From Paenibacillus montanisoli (GTDB taxonomy: Bacteria > Bacillota > Bacilli > Paenibacillales > Paenibacillaceae): a stretch of DNA of 64,000 nucleotides. This document shows positions 15,864-24,952 of the stretch, piece after piece. The notes under the pieces are model-generated. The model did no database searches and was not told the DNA's origin. It saw nothing but the letters and a program-made list of their open reading frames with translations. Both the position numbers and the translations under genes were made by a program. Every line of letters begins with the position of its first letter. Within the stretch, counting starts at the first letter, position 1. The stretch is from the NCBI RefSeq assembly GCF_003268025.1, contig NZ_QLUW01000002.1:620001-684000 (forward strand). The letters are read 5' to 3'.

Positions 15864-18419
15864 CTACTCCGTCTTAGGGCGCGGCTTCGCCCGGCTGGTC
15901 GGCTCCGCCTCAAGCGGATCATCCGGCCAATAATGCTTGGGATAGCGGCCCTTCAGATCTTTCTTGATGTCAAAATAAGCATGCTGCCAAAAGCTGGCCA
16001 AATCCTGCGTCACCTGCACGGGACGCTGCGCCGGGGAAAGCATGTGAATCGTGACCGGCAGCTTGCCTCCCGCGATGCGCGGGGTGCTCTGCAGCCCGAA
16101 CAGCTCCTGCAGCCGGACGGCAAGCACCGGCGCAGCCGGATCGCCGTAATCGACCGGAATCCGCGAGCCGCTCGGCACCCGGATATGGGTCGGCACCTCT
16201 TCGTCCAACTGCTGGCGTTCCTGCCAGCTCAGCAGCGACTCCAGCAGCGCCGTCATGTTCAGCCGTCCCAGGTCGGACCGGCTCCTCATGCCGCCGATAT
16301 AGGGTGATAACCATTCGGGCAGCGCGGCCAGCAGCGCTTCGTCCGATACGTCCGGCCAGCTTGGATTATGCGCATGCATAAGCGCGATGCGCGCCTGAAG
16401 CTGGCGGGCCTGCTTCGTCCACGGCAGCAGCTCCAGTCCCTGCTCGGCGATCCCGCTTAACAAGGCATCCGCCACGAGCTCGGGGCCGGCGTCCGCAAGC
16501 TGCGTTTCCTTCAGAATAAGCGCACCCAGCCGCACGGTACGCTTCGCGCGAACCGATTCGGTTTGCCGGTTCCACTTGACTTCCGTTTCCGTTAGGAGCT
16601 GGTCGGCAAAATAAGCCTCCAGCTCCGCCAGCGCTAGCGGCGCCGCAAGCAAAATCCGGCTGTCGCTCCCGCTATCCTCCAGCTCTGCCGTCGCCAAATA
16701 CGGCGAGCTGGACAGCGGCTGCAGCTCCTGGACGGCTGCGCCGCGACCGCTTCGCAGCAGAAAGCGCCCGTCTCCGCGCCGCTGCGCGATCCGGTCGGGG
16801 TACGCGAGCGCGAGCAGCAGGCCGCAGCTGTCCGCGTTAGGCTTCTGCGGTGCGTCGCCGGTTATGCCTGCGGCCCGCATCCATTCCTTCGCTTCGGCCG
16901 CAAGACGCTTCACCGCCGCTTCGTCAGGCTGTTCGCCGGCAGCGCGCCCGCGCAGCGCCTCCAGCCGCAGCCGCATATCGATGCTGCGCGTCTGGCGCAG
17001 CAGGTCGCGGTCGCTCAGCAGCGCCGCAAGCTCGCACGCCATGCGGCCAAGACCGAGCTTCTTGGCTTGGAGCACCATATGCCCTAGCCTTGGGTGCATG
17101 CCGAGGGCGGCGATTTCGCGGCCGTGCGCCGTCGGCTTCCCTTGCGCATCAAGCGCCTCCAGCTCAGCAAGCAGTTCGACCGCTTGCGCGTATGCGGCTG
17201 CCGGCGGCTTCGTCAGCCAAGCGAGCTCCTCGCCGGGATCCGCGATGCCCCATACCGCCAGCTCCAGAGCAAGCGGCGCCAAATCCGCGCCCAGCAGCTC
17301 CGGATCGCTCTGCGGCTGCAGCATGCGGTGCTCCTGCTCCGTCCACAGCCGGTAGCAAAACCCTGGCGCTTCGCGTCCGGCGCGGCCGCGCCGCTGGTCG
17401 GCCGAAGCGGCGGATACCTTCACCGTCTCCAGCCTCGCCATGCCGGTGCGCGCCGAGAACCGCGGCACGCGGCTAAGGCCGCCGTCCACGACGATGCGGA
17501 CGCCGCGCACGGTAACGCTGGATTCCGCGATCGACGTGGCGAGGACGATTTTGCGGTCGCCAGGCGCAGCCGGCGAAACGGCACGATCCTGCGCATCCGG
17601 CGGCAGCGCTCCATACAGCGGCATGATCGCGATCGGTCCGGCGCCGGTGCCGGGGATCATCCGCTTCGACGCCAATGCTTCGCGAAGCAAGCCTTCGACG
17701 CGCCGAATCTCTCCCGCTCCCGGCAAAAAGACGAGCGCATCTCCGTCATGCCTGTTCATCGCTTCGATAACCGCGCGCGCTGCCGCTTCCTCAATCCGGC
17801 CGGTAACCGGCTTCGCCAAGTAGTGCGTTTCTACCGGATATGCCCGTCCTTCGCTCGCCAATAGGGGCGCGCCGCCCAGAAGCTCGGCGACCGGCTCGGC
17901 TTCTAACGTCGCTGACATGACTAACAAGCGCAAATCTTCCCTAAACAACGACTGCGCCTGCAAACAGAGCGCCAGCCCCAGGTCCGCGTGCAAATGCCGT
18001 TCATGAAACTCGTCAAATATCACAAGCCCGACGCCTTCCAGCGAAGGGTCGTTCTGCAGCATGCGCGTCAACACCCCTTCGGTGATGACTTCGATCACCG
18101 TATCGGGCCCTACCTTCGTATCCAGCCGCACGCGGTAGCCGACGGATTCGCCAGGCTGCTCGCCGAGCGTCGCGGCCATGTATCGGGCTGCCGTTCGCGC
18201 AGCCAGCCGGCGCGGCTCCAGCATAAGGATCCGCTGCCCGTTCAGCCATGGCGCATTCATCAGCGAGAGCGGCACCCGCGTCGTCTTTCCCGCACCGGGC
18301 GCCGCGACGAGCACTGCTGAGGCGCGCTCGTCCAGCGCTTGCCGAAGCTCCGGCAGCAGTTCGTCGATAGGCAGCCGTTCATCGGCGCGGTTGGTTCGAT
18401 TGTCCGTTCTTTCATTCAT
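15864..18419 (-). CDS. hrpB: ATP-dependent helicase HrpB (DEAH-box type)
   Basis: An 851-residue superfamily 2 helicase. Motif I is APGAGKTTRVPL at ~42-53, motif II is DEFHERH at ~135-141, motif III is SATLE, and motif VI is QRRGRAGREAPG at ~340. A helical HA2-type region and the HrpB C-terminal domain follow, ending in a Lys/Pro/Arg-rich tail. Length is normal for HrpB. The ATG start at 18419 has GGAG about 10 bases upstream. HrpB is widespread but poorly characterised; RNA substrates are likely, by analogy with DEAH RNA helicases. It is followed by the small DUF1294 gene. Confidence 0.92.
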   Translation of the reverse strand: MNERTDNRTNRADERLPIDELLPELRQALDERASAVLVAAPGAGKTTRVPLSLMNAPWLNGQRILMLEPRRLAARTAARYMAATLGEQPGESVGYRVRLDTKVGPDTVIEVITEGVLTRMLQNDPSLEGVGLVIFDEFHERHLHADLGLALCLQAQSLFREDLRLLVMSATLEAEPVAELLGGAPLLASEGRAYPVETHYLAKPVTGRIEEAAARAVIEAMNRHDGDALVFLPGAGEIRRVEGLLREALASKRMIPGTGAGPIAIMPLYGALPPDAQDRAVSPAAPGDRKIVLATSIAESSVTVRGVRIVVDGGLSRVPRFSARTGMARLETVKVSAASADQRRGRAGREAPGFCYRLWTEQEHRMLQPQSDPELLGADLAPLALELAVWGIADPGEELAWLTKPPAAAYAQAVELLAELEALDAQGKPTAHGREIAALGMHPRLGHMVLQAKKLGLGRMACELAALLSDRDLLRQTRSIDMRLRLEALRGRAAGEQPDEAAVKRLAAEAKEWMRAAGITGDAPQKPNADSCGLLLALAYPDRIAQRRGDGRFLLRSGRGAAVQELQPLSSSPYLATAELEDSGSDSRILLAAPLALAELEAYFADQLLTETEVKWNRQTESVRAKRTVRLGALILKETQLADAGPELVADALLSGIAEQGLELLPWTKQARQLQARIALMHAHNPSWPDVSDEALLAALPEWLSPYIGGMRSRSDLGRLNMTALLESLLSWQERQQLDEEVPTHIRVPSGSRIPVDYGDPAAPVLAVRLQELFGLQSTPRIAGGKLPVTIHMLSPAQRPVQVTQDLASFWQHAYFDIKKDLKGRYPKHYWPDDPLEAEPTSRAKPRPKTE

Positions 18420-18510
18420 TGCGTTTGTTCTCCTGTCGACCGTTTTTCCTATGTCCTATTATAGGGACAACCCGTCTCTATCGTCAAAACGCCCTGCAGC
18501 GTTCCCTAAC

Positions 18511-18544
18511 AAAAAAAAACCGAGTGCGGCTGCCCCGCTCTCGG
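18511..18544 (-). terminator. Intrinsic terminator of the cobalamin operon
   Basis: Minus-strand CCGAGAGCGG pairs with CCGCACTCGG (one mismatch) and is followed by nine T residues, 22 bases after the cbiZ stop. Confidence 0.9.
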
Positions 18545-18565
18545 ATCTATCTAACGAAACGATGC

Positions 18566-19288
18566 TCAATCTGACCCAAGCTCCCGGTCCCATTGCGATC
18601 TTACAGCCTCGACGACGGTCTCGTACACCAGCTTGCCGATTGCGGCGCCTAACGGCGAAGCAGTCCCCGCGCTTAAATGGGTGTACGCATAGCTCTCGGA
18701 TTGGCTGGAAGCGATCATGACGGCGTCGGCAGCCGTGCCGGTGGCCGGATGAAAATGCGACGGATCCGTGATCTTGCACTCCTGCAGCGCAGCCGTTTTT
18801 GCTTCCGTAACCGTAATAACCGCATTCACCATCGCGGAAGTCGAGAGCTGCCCGTCAATGAATAAAAACGTATGTATGGCTTCCGCCGTCCGGACCGTAT
18901 CGTGAGGCAGCCCGGCCCGAACCGCGTCCGACGTGCCGGCCGTCGTACAGCAAAGCAGGGTGAACGTCTCTCCTTGCGCTTCGCCGATCGAAGCATGCGT
19001 CAGATCGGCCGACGTCATCATGCCGATGGTCGTATGATGCGAGTACCCCCATTCACCCAGCATTCGCACCAAGTCGGCGCCTCGGTCCTCGCTTTTGTAT
19101 GCGGGAGGGACTTTCCAATCGATAAACCGATATCCGCTGCCAAACCCGCCGCCATGCGCGGCGCTGCTCAGCGTCAATTGAGGCTCGCCTGTTTTCAAGA
19201 TCATCCGGTCATCCGCCATTCGCACTGTAATGCCGGGACAAATGACCGAGTTATACAGCTTGTTTCCATTTCGAAAAGGCTGGCTCAT
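18566..19288 (-). CDS. cbiZ: Adenosylcobinamide amidohydrolase
   Basis: A 240-residue protein of the CbiZ family. The family region with HGGGFGSGYRFIDWKVP at ~45-61 and the later GMMTSADLTHASIGE and CCTTAGTSDAVRAGLP segments are clear. CbiZ hydrolyses the aminopropanol amide of adenosylcobinamide and related pseudocobalamins to give adenosylcobyric acid, a salvage route of archaeal origin that is scattered in bacteria. It is the last gene of the riboswitch-controlled cobalamin operon, 65 bases after cobS, and is followed by a clear intrinsic terminator. The ATG start follows AAGGAGA. It fits salvage of foreign corrinoids rather than de novo ring synthesis, none of whose genes are in the window. 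Confidence 0.9.
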   Translation of the reverse strand: MSQPFRNGNKLYNSVICPGITVRMADDRMILKTGEPQLTLSSAAHGGGFGSGYRFIDWKVPPAYKSEDRGADLVRMLGEWGYSHHTTIGMMTSADLTHASIGEAQGETFTLLCCTTAGTSDAVRAGLPHDTVRTAEAIHTFLFIDGQLSTSAMVNAVITVTEAKTAALQECKITDPSHFHPATGTAADAVMIASSQSESYAYTHLSAGTASPLGAAIGKLVYETVVEAVRSQWDRELGSD

Positions 19289-19353
19289 CCGCTCGTCTCC
19301 TTCCTATCTCCTATACGGATCCCTAGCTGTGCGCCTATCTCTGCTATTATTTA

Positions 19354-20166
19354 TTACACCAGAACCACCATGAGGCTAAACAGGAGCATCGATTCTATTA
19401 GTTCAGTCATAGCTCCATAGGTATCTCCCGTTAGCCCGCCCAGTTTGCGGGTCAGCCATACGCTAAGCAGAGTGCCCGCCGCAATCGTGATCCCCGCTAG
19501 GGCAAGCAGCAGGGGCCCGGTCTCGTTCGCAAGCCCCGGAATTGCCAGCCCGATCACCGCGATCATCGCCATTTGAAACCCTATTGCCCACGCCGTATGA
19601 CGGATGCGCACCGATTGGAACATGGAGGCCATCCCTTCGTCCGGCCTGGCTAGCGGCCATCCCTTCATGGCAATCACGATCCATAGCCGGCTCCAAGCGC
19701 AAGCCAGCATCGTCAACGGCATTGCGAAGCGCCACTCTAGGGCAGGAGCCTCCATCATGGCGGTCAACACCGAGAATTTCAATAACAGCACCGCAGCGGC
19801 CGCCAGCACGCCCATTGCGCCGACCCGGCTATCCTTCATAATCGCGAGCATCTTCTCTCGGGAACGGTAGCTGAGCACCCCGTCGGCGGTATCCATCAGT
19901 CCGTCCATATGAAGCCCGCCGCTCAGCGCAAGCCAGATGAGGAGAAGAATGACGGCAGCCGGCATCGCCGGCATCGCGCCATGCAGGAGCCAGCCGGCCC
20001 CGGCTACAATCCCGCCGATCACGGCGCCGACGACCGGATAGTACACCACGCTGCGCGCCAACATTTCCGGCGTGAACGGGATGGCGACCGGAATCGGGAT
20101 TCTCGTCAGCAGCTGAAAGGCGGTCCCGGCCGCCTGCAGCTGTTCTTTCAGCAACCTGATGATCAA
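19354..20166 (-). CDS. cobS: Adenosylcobinamide-GDP ribazoletransferase (cobalamin synthase)
   Basis: A 270-residue polytopic membrane protein of the CobS family with 6-7 hydrophobic helices. The conserved region GGLHMDGLMDTADGV, with the catalytic Asp residues, is at ~84-98. CobS joins GDP-cobinamide with alpha-ribazole (phosphate) at the cytoplasmic membrane. The TTG at 20166 is chosen: GGAGGAGG lies 6 bases upstream, and the start follows the cobU stop codon with one base between them, implying coupled translation. A longer ATG reading would run back into cobU. Final step of the lower-ligand assembly here together with CobT and CobU. Confidence 0.92.
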   Translation of the reverse strand: MIIRLLKEQLQAAGTAFQLLTRIPIPVAIPFTPEMLARSVVYYPVVGAVIGGIVAGAGWLLHGAMPAMPAAVILLLIWLALSGGLHMDGLMDTADGVLSYRSREKMLAIMKDSRVGAMGVLAAAAVLLLKFSVLTAMMEAPALEWRFAMPLTMLACAWSRLWIVIAMKGWPLARPDEGMASMFQSVRIRHTAWAIGFQMAMIAVIGLAIPGLANETGPLLLALAGITIAAGTLLSVWLTRKLGGLTGDTYGAMTELIESMLLFSLMVVLV

Positions 20167-20167
20167 G

Positions 20168-20764
20168 CTAGTCCTCCTCCAATTGAAACGCATGCGCTTT
20201 CAAATCGAGCGGGATACCTGCCACCACGAGCAAAGCTTGCCGGCAGACGGCTGCCAGCTTCCTATTGAGCCTTCCCGCCTCGTCTCGAAACCGCCGCCCG
20301 AGCGGGTAAGCGGGCACGATCCCGCTGCCGACCTCATTGGTTACGAGCAGCAAGGGACCGGTATAGCCGGCGACGGCTTCCACGAGCTTATCGACCTCGT
20401 CATGTAACCGGACAGCATCAATGCGCGCCGTACCCTCCGTTTCGCCTTCCTCAAGCCGCAGCATGTGATTCGTCAGCCACAGCGTCAGGCAGTCGACGAG
20501 GACGGCGGGCCGCTCCGCCGATTCCGCCGTTTCCGCTTCAAGACGCTTCAGCAGCTCTGCCACCGCATACGGCTCTTCGATCGTTTCCCACGCATACCCG
20601 GACTGCTCGCGCGTAAGGCGGTGATGCTCGGTGCGCTCCCTCATTTCGTCGTCCCACGCTTGCGATGTGGCGATATAGACGCCGCGCTTTGACAGCTTCC
20701 TTGCGTAGGCTTCGGCAAACCCGCTTTTTCCGCTGCGCGCGCCGCCGGTAATCAGTACTCTCAT
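20168..20764 (-). CDS. cobU: Adenosylcobinamide kinase / adenosylcobinamide-phosphate guanylyltransferase
   Basis: A 198-residue CobU/CobP enzyme. The P-loop GGARSGKSGFAEA is at ~7-19. HHRLTREQSGYAWETIEEP near 47-65 carries the His that receives GMP in known CobU. VLVDCLTLWLTN and VTNEVGSGIVPAYPLGRRFRD are the other hallmarks. It phosphorylates adenosylcobinamide and then attaches GMP. The ATG start lies 33 bases after cobT, with GGGGTGA upstream, and the stop abuts cobS. Length is normal for the family. Confidence 0.94.
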   Translation of the reverse strand: MRVLITGGARSGKSGFAEAYARKLSKRGVYIATSQAWDDEMRERTEHHRLTREQSGYAWETIEEPYAVAELLKRLEAETAESAERPAVLVDCLTLWLTNHMLRLEEGETEGTARIDAVRLHDEVDKLVEAVAGYTGPLLLVTNEVGSGIVPAYPLGRRFRDEAGRLNRKLAAVCRQALLVVAGIPLDLKAHAFQLEED

Positions 20765-20797
20765 CGTCGAAGTCTCACCCCGCCAAGCTTTTTCTGC

Positions 20798-21859
20798 TTA
20801 CCCGCGAGATACGCCCGCGCTTTCGAAAGTGGCCATCTCCCGCATGATTCTCATTGCCGCATCGATAACATGAAACCCAAGCACTGCGCCGGTCCCTTCA
20901 CCGAGCCGCATATCCAGATGGATCATCGGCGAAAGCCCGATCCCCTCAAGCAGCTTCCGATGTCCTTGCTCTTGGGAGAGATGCGAACCGATCATGTACG
21001 CGACCGCCTGCGGCGCGATCGATGCTGCGACAAGGGCCGCAGCCGAAGAGATGAACCCGTCGATGACGACAGGCCGGCGATTGGCGGCCGCGCCGAGAAT
21101 GACGCCGACAAGACCGGCGATCTCAAGCCCGCCGACTTTCGCGAGCGCGCCGACCGGATCTGCCGGCGAAGGCTCATTGCAAGCCAGCGCGCGGTTTACG
21201 ACGTCTACCTTGTGAGCGCGGCGCTCTTCGTGAATGCCCGTGCCAAGGCCCACCGCTTCATCGGCGGACATGGCCCCGAATGCGGCGCACAGCGCCGAGC
21301 TTGCGGTCGTGTTGCCGATCCCCATTTCACCCGTCGCGAACATGCGGTAGCCGTCAGCCGCGAGCTTTTCCGCCAAGTCGAATCCCGCCATAATCGCGCC
21401 GATTGCGTCCTCTCGCGTCATCGCGGGACCTTTTGTCATGTTCGCCGTCCCTTTACGGGTTTTGCAGCTGATCAGCGAATCGTGCACCAAATCCGCGTTT
21501 ACGCCCATATCGACGCAGTAAACGTCCGCGCCTGCCCCTCTTGCCAATACGTTGACGCAAGCGCCGCCGGCAAGAAAATTAAACACCATCTGCGGCGTGA
21601 CCTCCGCCGGGAACGCGCTTACCCCCTCTTCGCAGACGCCGTGGTCGCCTGCCATCACGATGACGGCCCGCTTCGACAGATCGGCGGCGAGTTCGCCGGT
21701 AATGCCCGCGATTTGCCGCGCGATTGCTTCCAGCTTCCCCAAGCTGCCGGGCGGCTTCGTCAAACTGTCTAAATGCCGCTGAGCGGCTTCCATTCGATCG
21801 CCGTATAGCGGTTCTATACGATCAAGCCTAGTCGCAAGCTGATGTTCCTGTTCGATCAC
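20798..21859 (-). CDS. cobT: Nicotinate-nucleotide--dimethylbenzimidazole phosphoribosyltransferase
   Basis: A 353-residue CobT. The N-terminal family signature DSLTKPPGSLGKLE is at ~32-45, with VVMAGDHGVCEEGVSA-like and EMGIGNTTASSALCAAF segments further on and the C-terminal LGEGTGAVLGFHVIDAA. It makes alpha-ribazole phosphate from nicotinate mononucleotide and the lower-ligand base. GTG at 21859 is preferred over the ATG at 21883: it overlaps the btuD stop as GTGA and has AGAGG about 10 bases upstream. The result is close to the usual CobT length of about 355. Confidence 0.93.
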   Translation of the reverse strand: MIEQEHQLATRLDRIEPLYGDRMEAAQRHLDSLTKPPGSLGKLEAIARQIAGITGELAADLSKRAVIVMAGDHGVCEEGVSAFPAEVTPQMVFNFLAGGACVNVLARGAGADVYCVDMGVNADLVHDSLISCKTRKGTANMTKGPAMTREDAIGAIMAGFDLAEKLAADGYRMFATGEMGIGNTTASSALCAAFGAMSADEAVGLGTGIHEERRAHKVDVVNRALACNEPSPADPVGALAKVGGLEIAGLVGVILGAAANRRPVVIDGFISSAAALVAASIAPQAVAYMIGSHLSQEQGHRKLLEGIGLSPMIHLDMRLGEGTGAVLGFHVIDAAMRIMREMATFESAGVSRG

Positions 21860-22686
21860 GGTACTCGCTTCCTCTCTATCCATCTTTCTGTAATAATATC
21901 GTTTCCAGGAGGAACTGCGGATTGCAGCAAAATTTGCGGAACTCCGGTATCCGGATGCGGCAGCACGATGGCATTAGCGCCGTAAACGGCCTGAATCATT
22001 TCCGGCCGGATGACGGCAGCAGGCGGACCGAAGGCTTCAATGCCGCCATCATGCAGCACGAGCAGTTCGTCGCAATAATGCGCCGCCAAATTTAAATCAT
22101 GCAGCACGGCAACGACCGTCAGACCGCGTTCGCGCTGCCACTGCTTCACCGTATCAAGCAGCCCGACCTGGTACCCGATATCCAAATAAGTGGTCGGCTC
22201 GTCCAGCATCAGCAGTTCCGGCTCTTGAGCCATCACTTTCGCCAAGGCGACACGTTGCCGCTCGCCGCCGCTCAGCTGATCGATCCGACGGTGCTGCATA
22301 CCTGCAAGCCCCATGGCTTCCAGCGCGGCATCGACCGCTTCGCCGCCTCCGGCGGTCTCTTCACCGATCCAGTTTTGATAAGGGAACCTCCCCATCGTCA
22401 CGACCTCGCGCACCGTAAAGCCGACAGGCGGGAGACCGCCTTGCTGCAGCATGGCGGTCCATTTGGCCAATTCCTTGCGCTTGTAAGCCCGTGCCTCTCG
22501 CCCCCGGAGGAGCACCTCGCCGGAGTCGGGCGGCTCAAGCCCCGTAAGCAGCTGCAGCAGCGTCGACTTGCCTGCCCCGTTCGCCCCGATAATGCCGTAC
22601 ATGCGCCCTTCCTGCATCGTAAAGCTGATCGACCGCAAAATGCTTTTGCCCGCAACCGACTTCGTTAAACGTACGACTTCAATCAT
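21856..22686 (-). CDS. btuD: Cobalamin/iron-siderophore-type ABC transporter ATPase
   Basis: A 276-residue ATPase of the FecE/BtuD group. Walker A is GANGAGKST at ~34-42, the signature is LSGGERQRVALAK at ~138-150, and Walker B is LLMLDEPTTYLDIG with the switch His in AVLHDLNLAAHYCDE. It energises uptake through the adjacent permease. Its start overlaps the permease stop by 4 bases (ATGA), and its stop overlaps the cobT start, so translation is coupled along the operon. The corrinoid substrate is inferred from the upstream cobalamin riboswitch and the cob genes downstream, not from the ATPase itself. Confidence 0.9.
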   Translation of the reverse strand: MIEVVRLTKSVAGKSILRSISFTMQEGRMYGIIGANGAGKSTLLQLLTGLEPPDSGEVLLRGREARAYKRKELAKWTAMLQQGGLPPVGFTVREVVTMGRFPYQNWIGEETAGGGEAVDAALEAMGLAGMQHRRIDQLSGGERQRVALAKVMAQEPELLMLDEPTTYLDIGYQVGLLDTVKQWQRERGLTVVAVLHDLNLAAHYCDELLVLHDGGIEAFGPPAAVIRPEMIQAVYGANAIVLPHPDTGVPQILLQSAVPPGNDIITERWIERKRVP

Positions 22687-23723
22687 CCTTGCGAGCCTCC
22701 TTGCAGCACCTTGCGCCGATAGAGCAAATAGGCGAAGAACGGCGCTCCGATGAGCGCCGTCACGACGCCGAGCGATATTTCCTTCGGGCTAAGCGCCGTG
22801 CGGGCAAGCGTGTCCGCCCATAGCAGATAGAGTGCTCCGCCAGCGGCGGAAAGCGGAATGATCAGGCGGTAGTCCGGACCGACCAGCAGCCTTAGTAAAT
22901 GCGGCACTACGAGGCCTACGAAGCCGACTACGCCCGCGATCGATACGGCCGCTGCCGTCAGCAGCGTGGAAACGATCAGCACAATCAGCTTCGTACGCTC
23001 GACATTTACGCCTAGATGGGCCGCGTGCTTCTCGCCAAGCACAAACAAATTCAAATGCTGGGCATAACGGATCAACACCGGCATGCCTACGATGAGAAAC
23101 GGCAAAATCAGCTTCGCATGCGCCCAGCTGCGGGCGCTCAAGCTGCCCATCAACCAGAACATCGCTTCGTTGATGACGCTTTGCGACATGGAAACCATAA
23201 AGGTCACGAATGCGCCAAGAAACGCTTGCACGATGACGCCCGATAGAATGAGCGTCTCCACTTCAATGGCGCCGCGCGCCCGAGAAAGCGCGAATACCAT
23301 GACCAGTGTAACCATCCCCGTCATAAACGCGACCGCCGGGACGGACCACAAGCCGAATGCCGATTGATAACCGAACACGATCATAAAGGCGGCGCCCACC
23401 GAGCAGCCCGTTGCAACGCCAAGCGTAAACGGATCCGCGAGCGGATTCCGCAGCACGCCCTGGAACCCGGCTCCAGCCAATGCCAGAGCAGCACCAACCA
23501 GCATCGCCAGTACGACTCTCGATAGCCTGAGCTGAGTGACGATCGCAATATCTGCCGCATCAAAGCGGCCTTCCGCCGCGTTCATCCACGGGAGTTGATG
23601 AAGCAAAATGCCCCAAACGTCGGGCAGCGGCATCCGGGAGGAGCCGATCGACAGACTGACGACAACCGACGCGGCAAGGAGGAGCATCGCTGCCCCTCCG
23701 TACGTAACCAATTTGCGTCTCAT
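22683..23723 (-). CDS. btuC: Cobalamin ABC transporter permease (FecCD/BtuC family)
   Basis: A 346-residue membrane permease with nine to ten predicted helices in the BtuC/FecCD arrangement. The conserved segment PDVWGILLHQLPW and ALALAGAGFQGVLRNPLADPFTLGV at ~80-104 lead into the coupling helix region, and SIAGVVGFVGLVVPHLLRLLVGPDYR at ~262-287 is typical. The ATG start follows the btuF stop by one base. Together with BtuF and BtuD it forms a complete corrinoid importer. Confidence 0.92.
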   Translation of the reverse strand: MRRKLVTYGGAAMLLLAASVVVSLSIGSSRMPLPDVWGILLHQLPWMNAAEGRFDAADIAIVTQLRLSRVVLAMLVGAALALAGAGFQGVLRNPLADPFTLGVATGCSVGAAFMIVFGYQSAFGLWSVPAVAFMTGMVTLVMVFALSRARGAIEVETLILSGVIVQAFLGAFVTFMVSMSQSVINEAMFWLMGSLSARSWAHAKLILPFLIVGMPVLIRYAQHLNLFVLGEKHAAHLGVNVERTKLIVLIVSTLLTAAAVSIAGVVGFVGLVVPHLLRLLVGPDYRLIIPLSAAGGALYLLWADTLARTALSPKEISLGVVTALIGAPFFAYLLYRRKVLQGGSQG

Positions 23724-23724
23724 C

Positions 23725-24720
23725 TTATTTCAGCTGGCCGGCCAAATCCGGATGCAGCTTTTTCGCTACTTCCAAGAGCCCTTCCGCAAGGCGCGGACCT
23801 ACGCGTGTCAGCGGATCTTGATCGACTTCGAATACCTGCTTATTCTTAATGGCGTTAATCGTATCCCACCCCGGTCTGGCTTCGATCGCCGATAGAATCG
23901 GGTTTTTCTCGCCCTCTCCAACGGTCATCGAAGCATAAATGATCTGGTCCGGATTGGACTTCACGACCGTTTCCGGATCGATTTCGTACCAGCCCGGCTC
24001 CGTCGCGATATTCGCGCCCCCGGCAAGAGTAATCAACTCATCGAGAAATTCCCCTTTGCCAACGGTCCAGCCCGGCGCGAATTCCAAATAGACATTGCGT
24101 TTCGGTGCATCCTTAACGGCATTAACAACTTGATCCCGAACTTGCTGCATATGTGCCGCAACTTCATTTGCCTGCTCGTTCTTATTCAAGATTTGACCGA
24201 TTTGCTTCACCTTCTCGATTACGGCATCGTATGTTTTCGGATCGGTCGCATACACGGGAATGTTCAATGAACGCAGCTTCTCGACCGCGGCTTTCCCCAT
24301 CGCAAACGAAGCAAGGACGAGATCAGGCTTCAGCGAGACGACTTTCTCGAAATTGACGTCCATGTTGCCGATCTTCTCCAAGCTCTCCGCTTCCTTCGGA
24401 TAGTTCGAATAGTCGTCAACGCCGACAAGCGATGCCTCGGCACCTATCGCGTAGACGATTTCCGTTTCGCTCGGAAGGAGCGTAACGATTCGCTGCGGAG
24501 CAGTCTCAAACGTTAGCTCCGTACCCGATACATCCTTCACCGTGATCGGATATGCGGTGGCTTGACCGGCAGTATTGGCTGCCTTGTTCGCGGCATTGCC
24601 GCCCGCTTCTGTTTGGTTTTGGTTATTGTCCGCGGAGCCGCAAGCTGACGTAACGATCAGCATGGCAGCGACGATCAGCATCGCGCCGACCTTATTTAAT
24701 GTCATTAAATTAAAATTCAT
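23725..24720 (-). CDS. btuF: Cobalamin-binding lipoprotein
   Basis: A 331-residue extracellular binding protein. Residues 1-26 are a lipoprotein signal with lipobox TSAC, then an Asn/Gln/Ala-rich linker. The two-lobed helical-backbone receptor fold begins at ~58 (TVKDVSGTELTFETAPQRIV) and includes VTLLPSETEIVYAIGAEASLVGV, DLVLAS and RNVYLEFAPGW. It is the first gene after the cobalamin riboswitch and terminator. It hands corrinoids to BtuC. Iron-siderophore receptors share the fold; the riboswitch makes a corrinoid ligand much more likely. Confidence 0.9.
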   Translation of the reverse strand: MNFNLMTLNKVGAMLIVAAMLIVTSACGSADNNQNQTEAGGNAANKAANTAGQATAYPITVKDVSGTELTFETAPQRIVTLLPSETEIVYAIGAEASLVGVDDYSNYPKEAESLEKIGNMDVNFEKVVSLKPDLVLASFAMGKAAVEKLRSLNIPVYATDPKTYDAVIEKVKQIGQILNKNEQANEVAAHMQQVRDQVVNAVKDAPKRNVYLEFAPGWTVGKGEFLDELITLAGGANIATEPGWYEIDPETVVKSNPDQIIYASMTVGEGEKNPILSAIEARPGWDTINAIKNKQVFEVDQDPLTRVGPRLAEGLLEVAKKLHPDLAGQLK

Positions 24721-24801
24721 TGGATCTCAAACTCTCCCTGTTTTAGTATTTCGTACCTTTTGCTCAAATGCCTGCCGACATGCCATCCGTAAAACAAAAA
24801 A

Positions 24802-24832
24802 AGCATTTCCGACTTATAGCGTCAGAAATGCT
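24802..24832 (-). terminator. Intrinsic terminator of the cobalamin riboswitch
   Basis: On the minus strand a 12-bp stem (arms AGCATTTCTGAC and GTCGGAAATGCT, one G-U pair) with a 7-base loop is followed directly by seven T residues. It lies about 80 bases upstream of btuF and about 120 bases after the riboswitch core, the expected place for the expression platform's OFF terminator. Confidence 0.9.
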
Positions 24833-24952
24833 CACGTTCCGTAGAACAGCGGCTGGCCGTCCGTGCGCCGATTTCGCGGCGGAATCCGTTTCCGAATTCG
24901 AGTCCTAGCCAATCTCCAACACCTCCCTAAGTCCACGTAGGTAGCGTTCAAT

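Noticed and set aside
16850-17864. Overlapping plus-strand frames opposite hrpB
   Set aside because: Two different plus-strand frames are open over the same region, which shows that openness reflects GC-rich codon use rather than selection.
20870-21772. A 300-codon plus-strand frame opposite cobT
   Set aside because: Antisense to strong CobT motifs and without a ribosome site.
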